Positions 26,950 through 42,531 of a stretch of 64,000 nucleotides of DNA are shown piece by piece. The notes under the pieces were generated by a model, which saw nothing but the letters and a program-made list of their open reading frames with translations, was not told where the DNA came from and searched no databases. How positions within the stretch are numbered: the stretch's first letter is position 1; every line of letters starts with the position of its first letter. Source of the stretch: Pollutimonas bauzanensis (GTDB lineage: Bacteria; Pseudomonadota; Gammaproteobacteria; Burkholderiales; Burkholderiaceae_B). The stretch spans positions 62,001 through 126,000 of the forward strand of contig NZ_FQXE01000005.1 of NCBI RefSeq assembly GCF_900129885.1. Direction: 5' to 3'. Made by a program: the position numbers and the translations under genes.

Positions 26950-28802
26950 ACGATTCGGAAGTGTCTTGCTTGACTGGTAGCACTGTGCAATTCGTGGAGC
27001 AAACCTTATTCGACAGGCTTGAGGCGTGGAATGCGTCGGTTCCAGACCAAATCGCGCTTCGAATGGCGAATGTGGAACTATCATACGGTGGCTTAATGGA
27101 ACGGGTCGCAGCTACGGCCGCCGGACTTGCCCTGGCCGGTATTCGGCCAGGAGATATCGTCGCCGTCCGCATGCCCAGATCGCTCGATTTGGTAATCGCC
27201 ATTCTTGGCGTCATGCGTACTGGGGCAGCGTATCTGCCGCTAGATGAAGCATGGCCAGTGGAGCGCTGTCAGTACATCTTGGCCAACGCTGCCCCGAAAA
27301 TGATGCTCGTGTCGAATGTGATGGATCCTATTCAGTGGGGCCTGGCCACCGCCGATGTTAGCCAGCTCGCCGCTGCTGTTAAACATCCGCGGCATGTTCC
27401 GGACCTTCCCAGCCCAACAGATGCGGCATACGTCATCTACACCTCAGGCTCGACGGGGGTGCCAAAGGGGGTCGTTGTCGAGCATGCTCAGTTGCTTAAC
27501 TATGCTGCGGCGATCTCCTTGGCGTGCGGTTTTGACCATAAGCTGCGTTTAGCGCTGTCTTCGGGGGTCGCAGCGGATCTGGGAAACACAACCCTTTACG
27601 GGGCGTTGTTCTCCGGCGCGACGCTTGTCGTCGCCACTGAGGGGCAGATGCAAGACCCAGTCGCTTACTCCGCGTTCATTCGTGAGGAGCGCATCGACTG
27701 CTTGAAAGTCGTGCCGTCTCAGCTAGAGGTTCTAATCGAGGCTCCGGGGTGCATGATGCCGAAGATAGTTATTCTTGGCGGCGAGCCCGCAAACAGTGCG
27801 CTCGTAGGCAAGATTCGCGAAATCCACCCGTCAGCAGTCATCTACAACCACTATGGTCCAACAGAGTGCACAGTCGGTGTTCTCGTACATCGTTTGGGCG
27901 AGAAAGAGGCTTTCGAAGCCGGCGAATGGGGCCTGCCCCTGAGCGCTGCTCTATCGAACAATTACATCTCCATCCGCGACCAGGATGGGCGGCTGGTGAA
28001 ACGTGGGGAAGAGGGTGAAATCTATATTGCTGGTGCGCAGGTATGCCGGGGCTATTTAGGTCAACTCCCCGGCGACGGCTTTGTGCAGCTTCCCGACTCG
28101 CCCGGGGAAAGGTTCTACGGAACCGGTGATCTGGCAAGACAGTCCGCTGATGGAAGACTTGCGTTGACGGGACGAATCGACGATCAAGTGAAGATCCGCG
28201 GATATCGGATCGCATTGAGAGAGGTCGAACTCGCATGTCTGCGCCTGCCGGGCATACAACAGGCAGTTGTATGCCCGACGCGCGATAAAGGAGAGACCGA
28301 ACTGGCAGCATACCTGGTAGGTAGGCTGGACTTTTCCGTCGGCGCTCATGCAGCCGCCCGAAGATCGTTGCAAAAATACCTTCCGGACGCTTTCATCCCT
28401 AGCTATTTCTCCGTCATTGATGAGATACCGCGCCTTGCCAACGGAAAGATCGATCGACAAAAGCTGTCGTCTATCCTACCCGTACGGCCTGGTCAGGAGG
28501 TGGTGGAAATACGTGCCGTTCGCTCAGGTACGTACGTGGAACGATTCATCGTCGACGCGATCGCTGGCCTGATAGGAGGGCGGCGCATAGAAATTGATGA
28601 CGATTTCTTTGATGTGGGCCTTCATTCGCTCCAAGCCATTCGTCTCGCAGCAAAGATTCGTGAAATCTTACGCGTCGATCTCAAGCCGGGCGGCGTATTG
28701 ACGAACCGGTCGATTCGGGCGCTGGCAAGCCATATCGACTCAATCGCGCAAGAAAATTCCAACATAGAGAAGCACGCTGCAGATTACCTCCTGCAGGGCT
28801 GA
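26946..28802 (+). CDS. Free-standing NRPS adenylation-PCP protein, predicted Asp-specific
   Basis: The start overlaps the hydroxylase stop as ATGA, with GGAGG just upstream, giving 618 aa; an in-frame codon 27 nt earlier is less likely. The protein contains an A domain (YTSGSTGVPKG, HYGPTE, KIRGYRIALREVE, LANGKIDR) and a single C-terminal PCP whose motif is GLHS rather than GGHS/GGDS, attachment Ser561. Pocket residues read by eye are D-L-T-K-I-G-H-V-G-K, close to the classical Asp code DLTKVGHIGK. There is no C domain, so Asp must be handed to C domains on other proteins: the orphan C at the end of the FAAL subunit upstream and the C opening the next gene. Translational coupling to the dioxygenase suggests the pair acts as a hydroxy-Asp loading unit. 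Confidence 0.9.
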   Translation: MNDSEVSCLTGSTVQFVEQTLFDRLEAWNASVPDQIALRMANVELSYGGLMERVAATAAGLALAGIRPGDIVAVRMPRSLDLVIAILGVMRTGAAYLPLDEAWPVERCQYILANAAPKMMLVSNVMDPIQWGLATADVSQLAAAVKHPRHVPDLPSPTDAAYVIYTSGSTGVPKGVVVEHAQLLNYAAAISLACGFDHKLRLALSSGVAADLGNTTLYGALFSGATLVVATEGQMQDPVAYSAFIREERIDCLKVVPSQLEVLIEAPGCMMPKIVILGGEPANSALVGKIREIHPSAVIYNHYGPTECTVGVLVHRLGEKEAFEAGEWGLPLSAALSNNYISIRDQDGRLVKRGEEGEIYIAGAQVCRGYLGQLPGDGFVQLPDSPGERFYGTGDLARQSADGRLALTGRIDDQVKIRGYRIALREVELACLRLPGIQQAVVCPTRDKGETELAAYLVGRLDFSVGAHAAARRSLQKYLPDAFIPSYFSVIDEIPRLANGKIDRQKLSSILPVRPGQEVVEIRAVRSGTYVERFIVDAIAGLIGGRRIEIDDDFFDVGLHSLQAIRLAAKIREILRVDLKPGGVLTNRSIRALASHIDSIAQENSNIEKHAADYLLQG

Positions 28803-28926
28803 CGGGGCGATGCGGCTGCCTCGCCTCGGCGACGGTCAGCCGCTTGCGGAGACGCTTTGAGGGCTTCCTCATGATCCATGACCAGCTCGATCTGCTGCCT
28901 AATCGCTATCAGTAACGAGGGACAAA

Positions 28927-35280
<6,354 letters not shown>

Positions 35281-35505
35281 CCATTCGGTGGCACAGACGT
35301 TCTCGGTGGCGGAGTCATAGCAGAGTCGCATTGAGCGATAGCGGCGGATCACTATTGGCGTCTCAATCGCGATGACTCCTTGGGGCCATTCAACGCGGAG
35401 CCGAACGCCACGTTTTTCCTACCCAACGATAACGCGGCCTTCTCTCACTCGTGCTTGACGATGGTGGAGGAGGAGGTACGTCCGCATACCTCTTTCTCCG
35501 ATGGC

Positions 35506-37962
35506 TTAGTAGCTGATTTTCGCCATGATGCCGACCGTTCGCGGCATACCTACCAAAACTACACCTTCGCTCTGTGCATACCAGTATCTCTTGTTGGCGA
35601 CGTTAAACACACCTGCAGTCAACTGAAGGTCGTGCCCCGAAACTCGGGTGTTGTAGTTCGCCGTGAGATTGAAAATAAAATAACCGGGAATCTCGATCGA
35701 GTTCGCAGCGTCAAGCTTTTGCGTACTCACGTATCGCCCGTCGGCACCCACTTCCAAATTCTGCAGTTGGGGAACCGCGTAAGCAACGCGTAGTGCTCCA
35801 ACGTAATTGGGTGTGACCGAGACGCGATTGCCCACGTTCTCGCTGGTTTTCACATATTCAGTATTCATCGCTGTGAACGACCCTGCAACAGACAGGTTCG
35901 TGGTGAAATTCACAGATGTTCCGAGCTCCAGGCCCTGGTATCGAAGCTTGCCGTTCTGGACGTAGACATTGTCGCTGTTACCGTATGCCGCACCTCGCTC
36001 TATCCTGAACAGGGAAGCAGTAGCACTCCAGGAGTCATGTTCTGTCTTGACGCCGACTTCGTACTGCTTACTTTTCAGCGGCTTGAGAAGGTCGTTTGCA
36101 TTTTCATACATCAGAGGCACCTGCGCGCCTTGCTCGAGGGATTCAACATAGCTACCGTAGAGTGTCGTGTCCGGGCGGGGCTTGTACATTAGCGCGAACG
36201 TTGGCGTGACGACACCGTCCTTTTTATAATGGATCGTCTGTGCGCCAGCTGCAGTATATCCATTCTGCTCGTAGTTCGTATAACGGGCACCAGCGAGGAC
36301 TGACCAGCGGTCGGTCAGTTTGATGGTGTCGCTTCCGAAAAATCCGGTCTGATCATAGGTTGACTGACGGTACCACGACGGCGTTATGGCGCTGTTATAG
36401 GTAATGGTGTTTTGGTCATAGATGTTGCCCGTGCCAATTGTGCAAAAGCAGAACTGACTATTCCCGTCGTTGGTCTGTTTTTGCGACGATGTGCCGAAAA
36501 CCAGTTGGTGCTCAAATGGACCCGTCTGAGCCTTCCCTTCCAGCATTAGTTGCCATTGCTGAAATTTATACTTGTTTGCTTGGTCGTAGACGCGCTCCGT
36601 ATAGTCGCCATTCGGATTCGAGATGTACAGCCAGTCTTCGATGTAGCGCCGATTTGTCGACGAGTAACTATAGTTCGTACTAACCTTCCAGTCCGGCGCG
36701 ATCGCATAGCTCAAGCCCGTTGTGATTAAGCCAAATTCGGTGGATTGTGGAGAGCCATCGGACGACGTTAAATTATCGGCACGGCCATTGATCGGCGACG
36801 GCAGACTGGTGCCTGTATATCCAAGAAGTGTCGATATCGCCGCGACCTGCCCTGAGGCGTGTCGTTTTTGATACAAGGTGTCCAATGTCCACGTCAAATT
36901 CGGTGTCAGGTGCGCATCCAGTCCAAGAGACACATCATTTCCGTTGACGTGACCTCCGTTATACGTTTCGCCCCCTTCGTGAGCAGCATTGAGCCGGAAG
37001 CCAAACATTCCGTCAGTACCGAATCGATCACCGATATCGACATGCTCTTTAAAAATCCCATCAGACTTGTAGCCGACATCTGCACTTAGCAGAAGCCCGT
37101 CGGCAAGGATAGGCGGCTTCTTCGTCACAAAATTGACGATACCTCCAGGGGATCCAAATCCGTACATGAACCCAGAAAGCCCCTTGAGTATTTCGACTTG
37201 CTCAAAATCTTGATAAGGCAGCTCGACGCCATAGTTGATGATCGGCAAGCCATTTAACTTATAGCCATTTGCGTAGTCCAGTTGCAGGCCACGGACCGTT
37301 AAATAACTGGAACGCGTGTTGTATGTGTTCCCTTGGTTCACCACAGACGCGTCGAGGTTGAAAATATCACCGAGCGTCGAAGCCTGACGTCGCTCGATAT
37401 CTTGCTTATCGACTACAGTGGTTGAGAACGGTGTGTCGAGTTGAGTGCGGGTCCCGAGTGCACCGCTGGTAACCGGAGCGTCAAGGTTTAGGGAAGTTAT
37501 CGGTGCTTGTGGGGCCGTAACCGTAATCGTTGGCAATGTAGTGGCATTCTGCGTTGTTGCTGGTGGTTGCACCGTTATAGCGGAGCCATTGGCGGCAACT
37601 ATCAGGCCGGTGCTTTCTAGCGCCCGATCTAGTGCTTGCCGTAGCGTCATTGAACCCTGCAGCGCCGAAGCAGTCTTCCCCGCAACAAGGGTGGCATCCA
37701 CCGAAATCGCCACCCCGCTTTGGCGAGCTAGGGCATTGATTGTGTTGCCTAATGGCTGTGAAGGTAGTGAAAACTGCCATGTTGAGGCGAGGGCAGCAGT
37801 GCCAGATTGATTCTGAGCATATGCCGTATGTGGCACTGCTATAAAAGCCAGAGCGGTTGCGCTAGCGAACGCTATGGTCAATAAATGCCCCGAAGCGGCG
37901 ATTCTGTTTTTACCGCTGCGTGGTATCGGCAAGTCCGGTATTTGGAATGGTAGCTTAAGCAT
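35506..37962 (-). CDS. TonB-dependent siderophore receptor with STN signalling domain
   Basis: This 818-aa outer-membrane protein has a long signal peptide ending near HTAYA (about residue 49), an STN (secretin/TonB N-terminus) domain at about 62-132, a TonB-box-like TITVTAP stretch, a plug domain (QDFEQVEILKG, GFGSPGGIVNFVTKKP) and a beta-barrel ending in the C-terminal aromatic residue of ISY. The STN domain marks it as a transducer that contacts a FecR-type protein in the periplasm. It lies downstream of fecI and fecR on the same strand, 86 nt after fecR, and converges on the NRPS genes, so its ligand is probably the ferric form of the peptide made there. A CGTCT element, seen in FecI-type -10 regions, lies on the minus strand at 38001-38005; I could not match a convincing -35. 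Confidence 0.95.
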   Translation of the reverse strand: MLKLPFQIPDLPIPRSGKNRIAASGHLLTIAFASATALAFIAVPHTAYAQNQSGTAALASTWQFSLPSQPLGNTINALARQSGVAISVDATLVAGKTASALQGSMTLRQALDRALESTGLIVAANGSAITVQPPATTQNATTLPTITVTAPQAPITSLNLDAPVTSGALGTRTQLDTPFSTTVVDKQDIERRQASTLGDIFNLDASVVNQGNTYNTRSSYLTVRGLQLDYANGYKLNGLPIINYGVELPYQDFEQVEILKGLSGFMYGFGSPGGIVNFVTKKPPILADGLLLSADVGYKSDGIFKEHVDIGDRFGTDGMFGFRLNAAHEGGETYNGGHVNGNDVSLGLDAHLTPNLTWTLDTLYQKRHASGQVAAISTLLGYTGTSLPSPINGRADNLTSSDGSPQSTEFGLITTGLSYAIAPDWKVSTNYSYSSTNRRYIEDWLYISNPNGDYTERVYDQANKYKFQQWQLMLEGKAQTGPFEHQLVFGTSSQKQTNDGNSQFCFCTIGTGNIYDQNTITYNSAITPSWYRQSTYDQTGFFGSDTIKLTDRWSVLAGARYTNYEQNGYTAAGAQTIHYKKDGVVTPTFALMYKPRPDTTLYGSYVESLEQGAQVPLMYENANDLLKPLKSKQYEVGVKTEHDSWSATASLFRIERGAAYGNSDNVYVQNGKLRYQGLELGTSVNFTTNLSVAGSFTAMNTEYVKTSENVGNRVSVTPNYVGALRVAYAVPQLQNLEVGADGRYVSTQKLDAANSIEIPGYFIFNLTANYNTRVSGHDLQLTAGVFNVANKRYWYAQSEGVVLVGMPRTVGIMAKISY

Positions 37963-38048
37963 TGCTTCGACGTCCTCTCTGTTTGGTTATGTTTATCGGA
38001 AGACGGGCGAGATGCGAAATACCGGACAATTATTTTCTGAGGCGTGGA

Positions 38049-39149
38049 TCAGCGCGCGCGAATGACTACCACGCCATCGGCACGTTGGGCCATCTTTATC
38101 GGAAGGATTTTTGGCAGGCTGCTCAGGAAAGCATCAGGGTCGCGCATTGGAAAACTTCCCGTCAGGCGTAATGTGTCAAGCGCGGGATCAGCACCTAAGA
38201 CGAGCGGCTTTGTCATGTAGTCGTTCCAGCGGTCGATCGCTTCTGGCAATCGCGTCCCATCGAACACAAGCCAACCTTGCCGCCACGCGCCAACGTCGGC
38301 GGTTTGTATGCGGCGAGGATCTCCTAGTCCTTGATGGTCGGTCTGTATTGCATCGCCCGGGCCAAGCATTACGCTTGGGGATGCGCTGTCCGTATCGAAT
38401 GGACGACCCGCTTTATGATTGGCCCAGACCTCGACACGCCCCTCTGCGACCGCCACGGACATATGTCCATCGCGTGCTGCAACCGAGAAGACGGTGCCTA
38501 CGACGCGAACACGTCCCCAGTCCGTCGTGACAATGAAGGGCCGTTTGGCGTCAGGTTGGACTACGAATCGAGCCTCTCCCCGATTCAGGCGCACTTCCCG
38601 CCGGTCGGCGTAATAAAGGACATGAGCGGTGGTGTGCGCCCCTAAATCCACTTGAGAGCCGTCCGATAACTCCTTGCTGAGCAATTGTGCACGTTCAGTT
38701 TGTAGAACGAGTTCCTGCACAGATTGAGACCAGAACCAGCGGCCAACGCCCGCAGCAATTCCGGCGATGCCCAAAGTCGCAATGACGCGGCGGCGGTCGC
38801 GTCGGACACGAATGCCGCGTTCAGCCTGCGTGGGCGGGATCGGCACATGGTCACGTAATGCGCGTGCGTCGCTACAGGCCCATGCGCGCAGCGCCCATTG
38901 ATAGGCGGATTCATGCGATGGGTTTGCCGCCCGCCAACAGGCCAGTTCTTGCTCCGCCGCTTTTGCGCAACTCGTGTCGCCACCATGCTCTCGTGCGATC
39001 AGAAGCAGAGCGTGTTCTAGCAGTTTACGCGATGGTGTTGCGGGCAGGCGTAGAGGCTCTTGGTCAATGTATGCTTTTGAGGGGTTTATGGCGTCGTTTT
39101 CGGAGCACATGGGCGAGACGTCGTGCTTATCCTCAGTCGATCTATGCAT
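38049..39149 (-). CDS. fecR: FecR-family anti-sigma/signal transducer
   Basis: This 366-aa protein has an N-terminal DUF4880-type cytoplasmic segment (CWRAANPSHESAYQWALRAW), one membrane segment at about residues 121-141 preceded by a run of arginines (RRDRRR), and a periplasmic FecR domain (ELSDGSQVDLGAHT, VGTVFSVAA, VAVAEGRVEV). FecR proteins relay receptor occupancy to a FecI sigma factor. Its start overlaps the sigma gene end by 8 nt, and a second in-frame Met at residue 14 is an alternative start. The arginine-rich stretch before the hydrophobic segment could be a Tat-type signal, as suggested for some FecR proteins; this is inference. Its signalling partner should be the STN domain of the receptor encoded next. 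Confidence 0.93.
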   Translation of the reverse strand: MHRSTEDKHDVSPMCSENDAINPSKAYIDQEPLRLPATPSRKLLEHALLLIAREHGGDTSCAKAAEQELACWRAANPSHESAYQWALRAWACSDARALRDHVPIPPTQAERGIRVRRDRRRVIATLGIAGIAAGVGRWFWSQSVQELVLQTERAQLLSKELSDGSQVDLGAHTTAHVLYYADRREVRLNRGEARFVVQPDAKRPFIVTTDWGRVRVVGTVFSVAARDGHMSVAVAEGRVEVWANHKAGRPFDTDSASPSVMLGPGDAIQTDHQGLGDPRRIQTADVGAWRQGWLVFDGTRLPEAIDRWNDYMTKPLVLGADPALDTLRLTGSFPMRDPDAFLSSLPKILPIKMAQRADGVVVIRAR

Positions 39150-39615
39150 GGTCGGATGCGAGATTCATACAATCAATCACTCCTCGGACGATATGCTTCT
39201 CGATGGCCATCTTCGTACTGTTCAAATGTTCGGCCGCCTCGGCATGGCTGCAACCGTAAATACGCACAAGTATAAAGGCCTCGCGCCGCTTGCGTGGCAT
39301 TGCAGCCAAACGTGCCATAAGGCAGTCTAACTGCTGACGAGCGCCCACCTCACGCTCTACCGACGGAGCTTCATCTGGGGTGACCATATCCAGTGTCTGC
39401 AGCATCTTTGCCTCTGCGTCTCGTCGTCGCACGTTGTCAGTGACAATATTCTTCCCGATTCGATAAAGAAGCGCGCGCGGCTCTGGAATTGCTATAGATG
39501 CGTCCATTGACAACACGCGTGCGTAACACTCATGAACAATGTCGCACGCCGCATCACGATCTCTCAGTGAACGGGAAAAAAAGCCAATGAGTTCTTTGTA
39601 GTAGCGTTCGACCAC
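39142..39615 (-). CDS. fecI: FecI-type ECF sigma factor
   Basis: This 157-aa protein has sigma region 2 (DRDAACDIVHECYARVL, ALLYRIGKNIVTDNVRRR) and region 4 (LMARLAAMPRKRREAFIL, GCSHAEAAEHLNSTKMAIEKHI), the pattern of iron-starvation ECF sigma factors such as FecI and PvdS. The FecI/FecR/receptor order on one strand is the classical surface-signalling unit. It probably drives the receptor gene and perhaps the NRPS genes; the NRPS promoter lies outside the window, so this cannot be judged. The upstream region contains a Fur-like box at 39759-39780, consistent with iron-repressed expression of the sigma gene. Confidence 0.93.
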   Translation of the reverse strand: MVERYYKELIGFFSRSLRDRDAACDIVHECYARVLSMDASIAIPEPRALLYRIGKNIVTDNVRRRDAEAKMLQTLDMVTPDEAPSVEREVGARQQLDCLMARLAAMPRKRREAFILVRIYGCSHAEAAEHLNSTKMAIEKHIVRGVIDCMNLASDHA

Positions 39616-39758
39616 GATGATGAGGAGGTTCTATAGGAGGCAATCAAGCTGCGCGCAAATCGACACGACAGACTCATTTTTCACGGGTCGAAATTGCTTG
39701 CTCGAGAGTGCAAATGCGTCGGCACCAAGAATTCTGTATGTTACTCAATAATAACGTC

Positions 39759-39780
39759 AATGACAGTGATTCTCATTCGA
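39759..39780 (-). promoter_or_regulatory. Fur-box-like sequence upstream of fecI
   Basis: On the minus strand the core reads AATGAGAATCACTGTCA, similar to the Fur consensus core AATGATAATCATT. It lies about 145-165 bases upstream of the fecI start, so its distance to the promoter is uncertain. Confidence 0.5.
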
Positions 39781-39931
39781 TTCTACAATGAAATTTGTAA
39801 AAACCCAACATGTGGTGCTACGGAGCGGCTTTAGCAAAGCGCACATAACCGCATAGGCGGTGGAGCGTGTCGGGGACGTGGCTCTCAGGTTAATCAGTGC
39901 TGGCAGCAAGGAAATTCCCATGCAATAATGA

Positions 39932-39950
39932 AATGATAATTATTCTATTA
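39932..39950 (+). promoter_or_regulatory. Fur-box-like sequence upstream of the acylase gene
   Basis: AATGATAATTATTCTATTA closely resembles the classic 19-bp iron box, with AATGATAATTATT matching the core. It ends 55 bases before the chosen acylase start, a good position for iron repression. Confidence 0.65.
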
Positions 39951-40005
39951 TTTGCATGATGGCATGAACTGGTGTGGGTGCTCCACGCGCAACTTGGGGA
40001 ATTCG

Positions 40006-42507
40006 ATGGGACGAGCCTATGCGTTGCTGATCGGCGTAATTGTGATTTCGGGATGCATGAGCCGCAGCTTTAACGATCATGACTCGGTGGCAAAGGAGGT
40101 TTATGGATCCGTCGAGATCAGAAGAACGGAGGATGGCGTTCCTCACATCAAAGCTGACAATTGGGTTGCACTGGGATACGGATATGGTTATGCCCAGGCT
40201 GAGGATAATCTATGCACGATGGCCGAGGCGTTCGTCACTTATCGAGGCGAGCGATCACAGTATTTTGGTCCTGAAGGGCGTCTTCGGACTCATTCCACGA
40301 TCGGCGAGCTCAAGAACATCGACGCTGACTTCTTTTTCAAGCTAGTTGACAGCGGTGAAGTGGTTAATATGTACCGTGATCATCAGTCGGTCGAAATCCG
40401 GCAACTCGTCGCTGGATTCGCCAAGGGCTTCAACGCTTATCTGAACGGCTTGCGTTCCCGTAACAATACGAACGCGCATCAGGCCTGCAGAACTGCGCCG
40501 TGGCTGTCAGACATCAGCGATGCAGACATCTACCGTCGACTTTACGCGGCCAATATGGCCGGCGGGACCACGAGTTTCATTTCAGGCATTGCGAACGCCC
40601 AGCCGCCTTCCGACCCCGCTTTGCGCAGGGATTCGAAGCTGCCGGCACCGCTTGCGGACTTGACCCGCAGGGTCGCCGGCGTGTGGCTTCAGGCAGGCGG
40701 GCAGTCAGGAATAGGGAGCAATGGCATCGCCTTTGGCGCTTCAGCTACTGGCACAGACAGCGGTTTGCTGCTGGGAAACCCCCATTGGTATTGGGCAGGC
40801 CCCGACCGCTTCTACCAGGCGCAACTGACGATTCCAGGACAGATCAACGTCAGCGGCGTGTCTTTCCTGGGCGTGCCCGTCATCATGCTCGGCTTCAACA
40901 ACGCAGTCGCATGGACCCACACGGTATCAGCGGCCCGCCGGTTCGGCATCTTCGAATTGACGCTCCAGGCGGGAGATCCCACGACCTATCTGTACGATGG
41001 CAAGCCGATGGCGATGACTGCCGTGCCCCTGACCGTGCAGGTCTTGCGTGGCGATGGCAGTCTGGCCCAGGTTAACCGTACCCTTTATCGAACCCGGTTT
41101 GGCCCGGTTGTGGACTTGGCGTCATTCTCGCCCGCATTGAAGTGGACCGAGCACAAGGCGTTCGCATTGCGTGATGTCAACGCGGAGAACTTCAGGATAT
41201 TCCAGAACTTCCTCGAATGGGATCAGGCCCGATCGCTTGACGATTTCATCGCCATCCAGAAGCGCCTGGTTGCAATGCCGTGGGTCAACACCTTGGCGGT
41301 GGGCCGCAACGATGGACGTGCCTGGTACGCAGATGTCGGCGCAGTACCCAATGTCCCGGACGACCTGGCCGCCGCCTGCGCCACGCAGCTGGGCAAGGCG
41401 TTTGATAAAGGTGCCCCAGGCGTGCCGTTCCTGGACGGTAGCCGTTCAATGTGCAACTGGCGTACCGATGCCGACGCCGTACAGGCTGGCGCGCTGCCTG
41501 CCAGCGCCATGCCTAGCCTGTTGCGCCGCGATTATGTCGCCAACATGAACAACAGCTACCGGCTTGCCAATCCAGCGGCGCCCCTGGGCGGCTTTGCGCA
41601 GATTTTCGGTGAAACCGGAAAACCATTGAGCCTGCGCCAGCGGCTGGGATATCTGATGGTTCGTGAACGCCTGGCCGGTACGGATGGTCTTGGCGACCCA
41701 GGAGCCGACAGTGCGTCAGTGCGCGCCATGTCGCTGGGCAGCCAAGCGATGTCGGCGCTGTTGTTGAAGAATCGACTGCTCACCGAAGTATGTCGGCGTC
41801 CGTCTATTTCCGTGTACAAGGACATTGCGACAGGGCTGACGTTCAACCCGGCCAAGCAGGTCGCAATCGGCAAGGCATGCGAAGTGTTGCGGCATTGGAA
41901 CGGCGCGGCAACCGTGGATGCGAAAGGCGCGTATTTGTGGGACGAGATATGGAAACGCATAGGCAAGATCGCGGGCCCGTCCTTGTACGCGGTGCCGTTT
42001 AATCCGGCCGACCCGGTAAATACCCCTTCGGGCCTTGATGCCAGAAATCCCGATATTGCCCAGGGCTTCGGTGCGGCCATTTTGAGCATCGAGGCATCTG
42101 GGAGACCGATAGACCCAGCGCGAGGCGAGGTGCTGTATGTCGATAAGGATGGCCGCAACATACCGTTGTTCGGAGGCTGTGATGGACCCGGATACTTTAC
42201 TTCGGCTTGCGCGGCATGGGGCGACGAGGCGAGCGGAGACATTCGAGACAGGGATCTGCTCGGGAATAGCTATATGCAGGTGGTCAGTTTTGATAAGGAT
42301 GGCGTGCAGGCTTACGTGATGCTGTCCCATAGCCAATCCGATGACCCCGCATCGCTCCGCTACAGCAACGCCACGCGCCGCTATGCCACCCGGCACTGGA
42401 CGCGATGGCGATATACCGAACACGATATTGCCTCGGACTCCGATTTGAGCGTGTTGCGGTTGACGGTGCACGGTCTCGACCGCCAACAGGCGGGTCGCCG
42501 TCCTTAA
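40006..42507 (+). CDS. Penicillin-acylase/PvdQ-family Ntn hydrolase, predicted lipoprotein
   Basis: This is an 833-aa periplasmic amidase of the penicillin/AHL acylase family. The ATG at 40006 has GGGGA 5 nt upstream and gives a lipoprotein signal (VIVISGC lipobox near residue 17); a TTG 54 nt earlier is in frame but would bury the signal. The autocatalytic cleavage site typical of the family is visible as IGSNGIAFG, with Ser238 the predicted N-terminal nucleophile of the large chain, followed by LLLGNPHWYW and, further on, NNAVAWTHTVSA. The N-terminal half has the family hallmark EIRRTEDGVPHIKA and YGYGYAQAEDNLC. PvdQ removes the fatty acyl chain during pyoverdine maturation. Next to a FAAL-primed NRPS and a siderophore receptor, deacylation of the lipopeptide is the likeliest job; AHL degradation is the alternative, since an AHL synthase lies 8 kb away. 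Confidence 0.9.
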   Translation: MGRAYALLIGVIVISGCMSRSFNDHDSVAKEVYGSVEIRRTEDGVPHIKADNWVALGYGYGYAQAEDNLCTMAEAFVTYRGERSQYFGPEGRLRTHSTIGELKNIDADFFFKLVDSGEVVNMYRDHQSVEIRQLVAGFAKGFNAYLNGLRSRNNTNAHQACRTAPWLSDISDADIYRRLYAANMAGGTTSFISGIANAQPPSDPALRRDSKLPAPLADLTRRVAGVWLQAGGQSGIGSNGIAFGASATGTDSGLLLGNPHWYWAGPDRFYQAQLTIPGQINVSGVSFLGVPVIMLGFNNAVAWTHTVSAARRFGIFELTLQAGDPTTYLYDGKPMAMTAVPLTVQVLRGDGSLAQVNRTLYRTRFGPVVDLASFSPALKWTEHKAFALRDVNAENFRIFQNFLEWDQARSLDDFIAIQKRLVAMPWVNTLAVGRNDGRAWYADVGAVPNVPDDLAAACATQLGKAFDKGAPGVPFLDGSRSMCNWRTDADAVQAGALPASAMPSLLRRDYVANMNNSYRLANPAAPLGGFAQIFGETGKPLSLRQRLGYLMVRERLAGTDGLGDPGADSASVRAMSLGSQAMSALLLKNRLLTEVCRRPSISVYKDIATGLTFNPAKQVAIGKACEVLRHWNGAATVDAKGAYLWDEIWKRIGKIAGPSLYAVPFNPADPVNTPSGLDARNPDIAQGFGAAILSIEASGRPIDPARGEVLYVDKDGRNIPLFGGCDGPGYFTSACAAWGDEASGDIRDRDLLGNSYMQVVSFDKDGVQAYVMLSHSQSDDPASLRYSNATRRYATRHWTRWRYTEHDIASDSDLSVLRLTVHGLDRQQAGRRP

Positions 42508-42531
42508 TACGGTTAACCGTCGAGAGTGAAC

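Larger units (their letters stand above)
39616..40005. other. Divergent intergenic region between fecI and the acylase gene
   Basis: This is a 390-base control region with no convincing gene. It is AT-rich compared with its surroundings and carries Fur-like sequences at each side (listed separately). A GGAAAT hexamer at 39910-39915 resembles a FecI-type -35 element but has no clear CGTC-type -10 partner. Confidence 0.6.

Noticed and set aside
28803-28926. Possible transposase scrap or very short ORFs between the A-PCP gene and the next NRPS
   Set aside because: Only 14-16 codon frames without motifs; no terminal inverted repeats or direct repeats seen.
35281-35505. Search for a gene or terminator between the convergent NRPS and receptor genes
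   Set aside because: No frame of note with a ribosome site and no strong hairpin with T-run could be seen.
39952-40005. TTG start 18 codons before the chosen acylase start
   Set aside because: It would place the lipoprotein signal internally and overlaps the Fur-like region; the ATG at 40006 has a nearby GGGGA.
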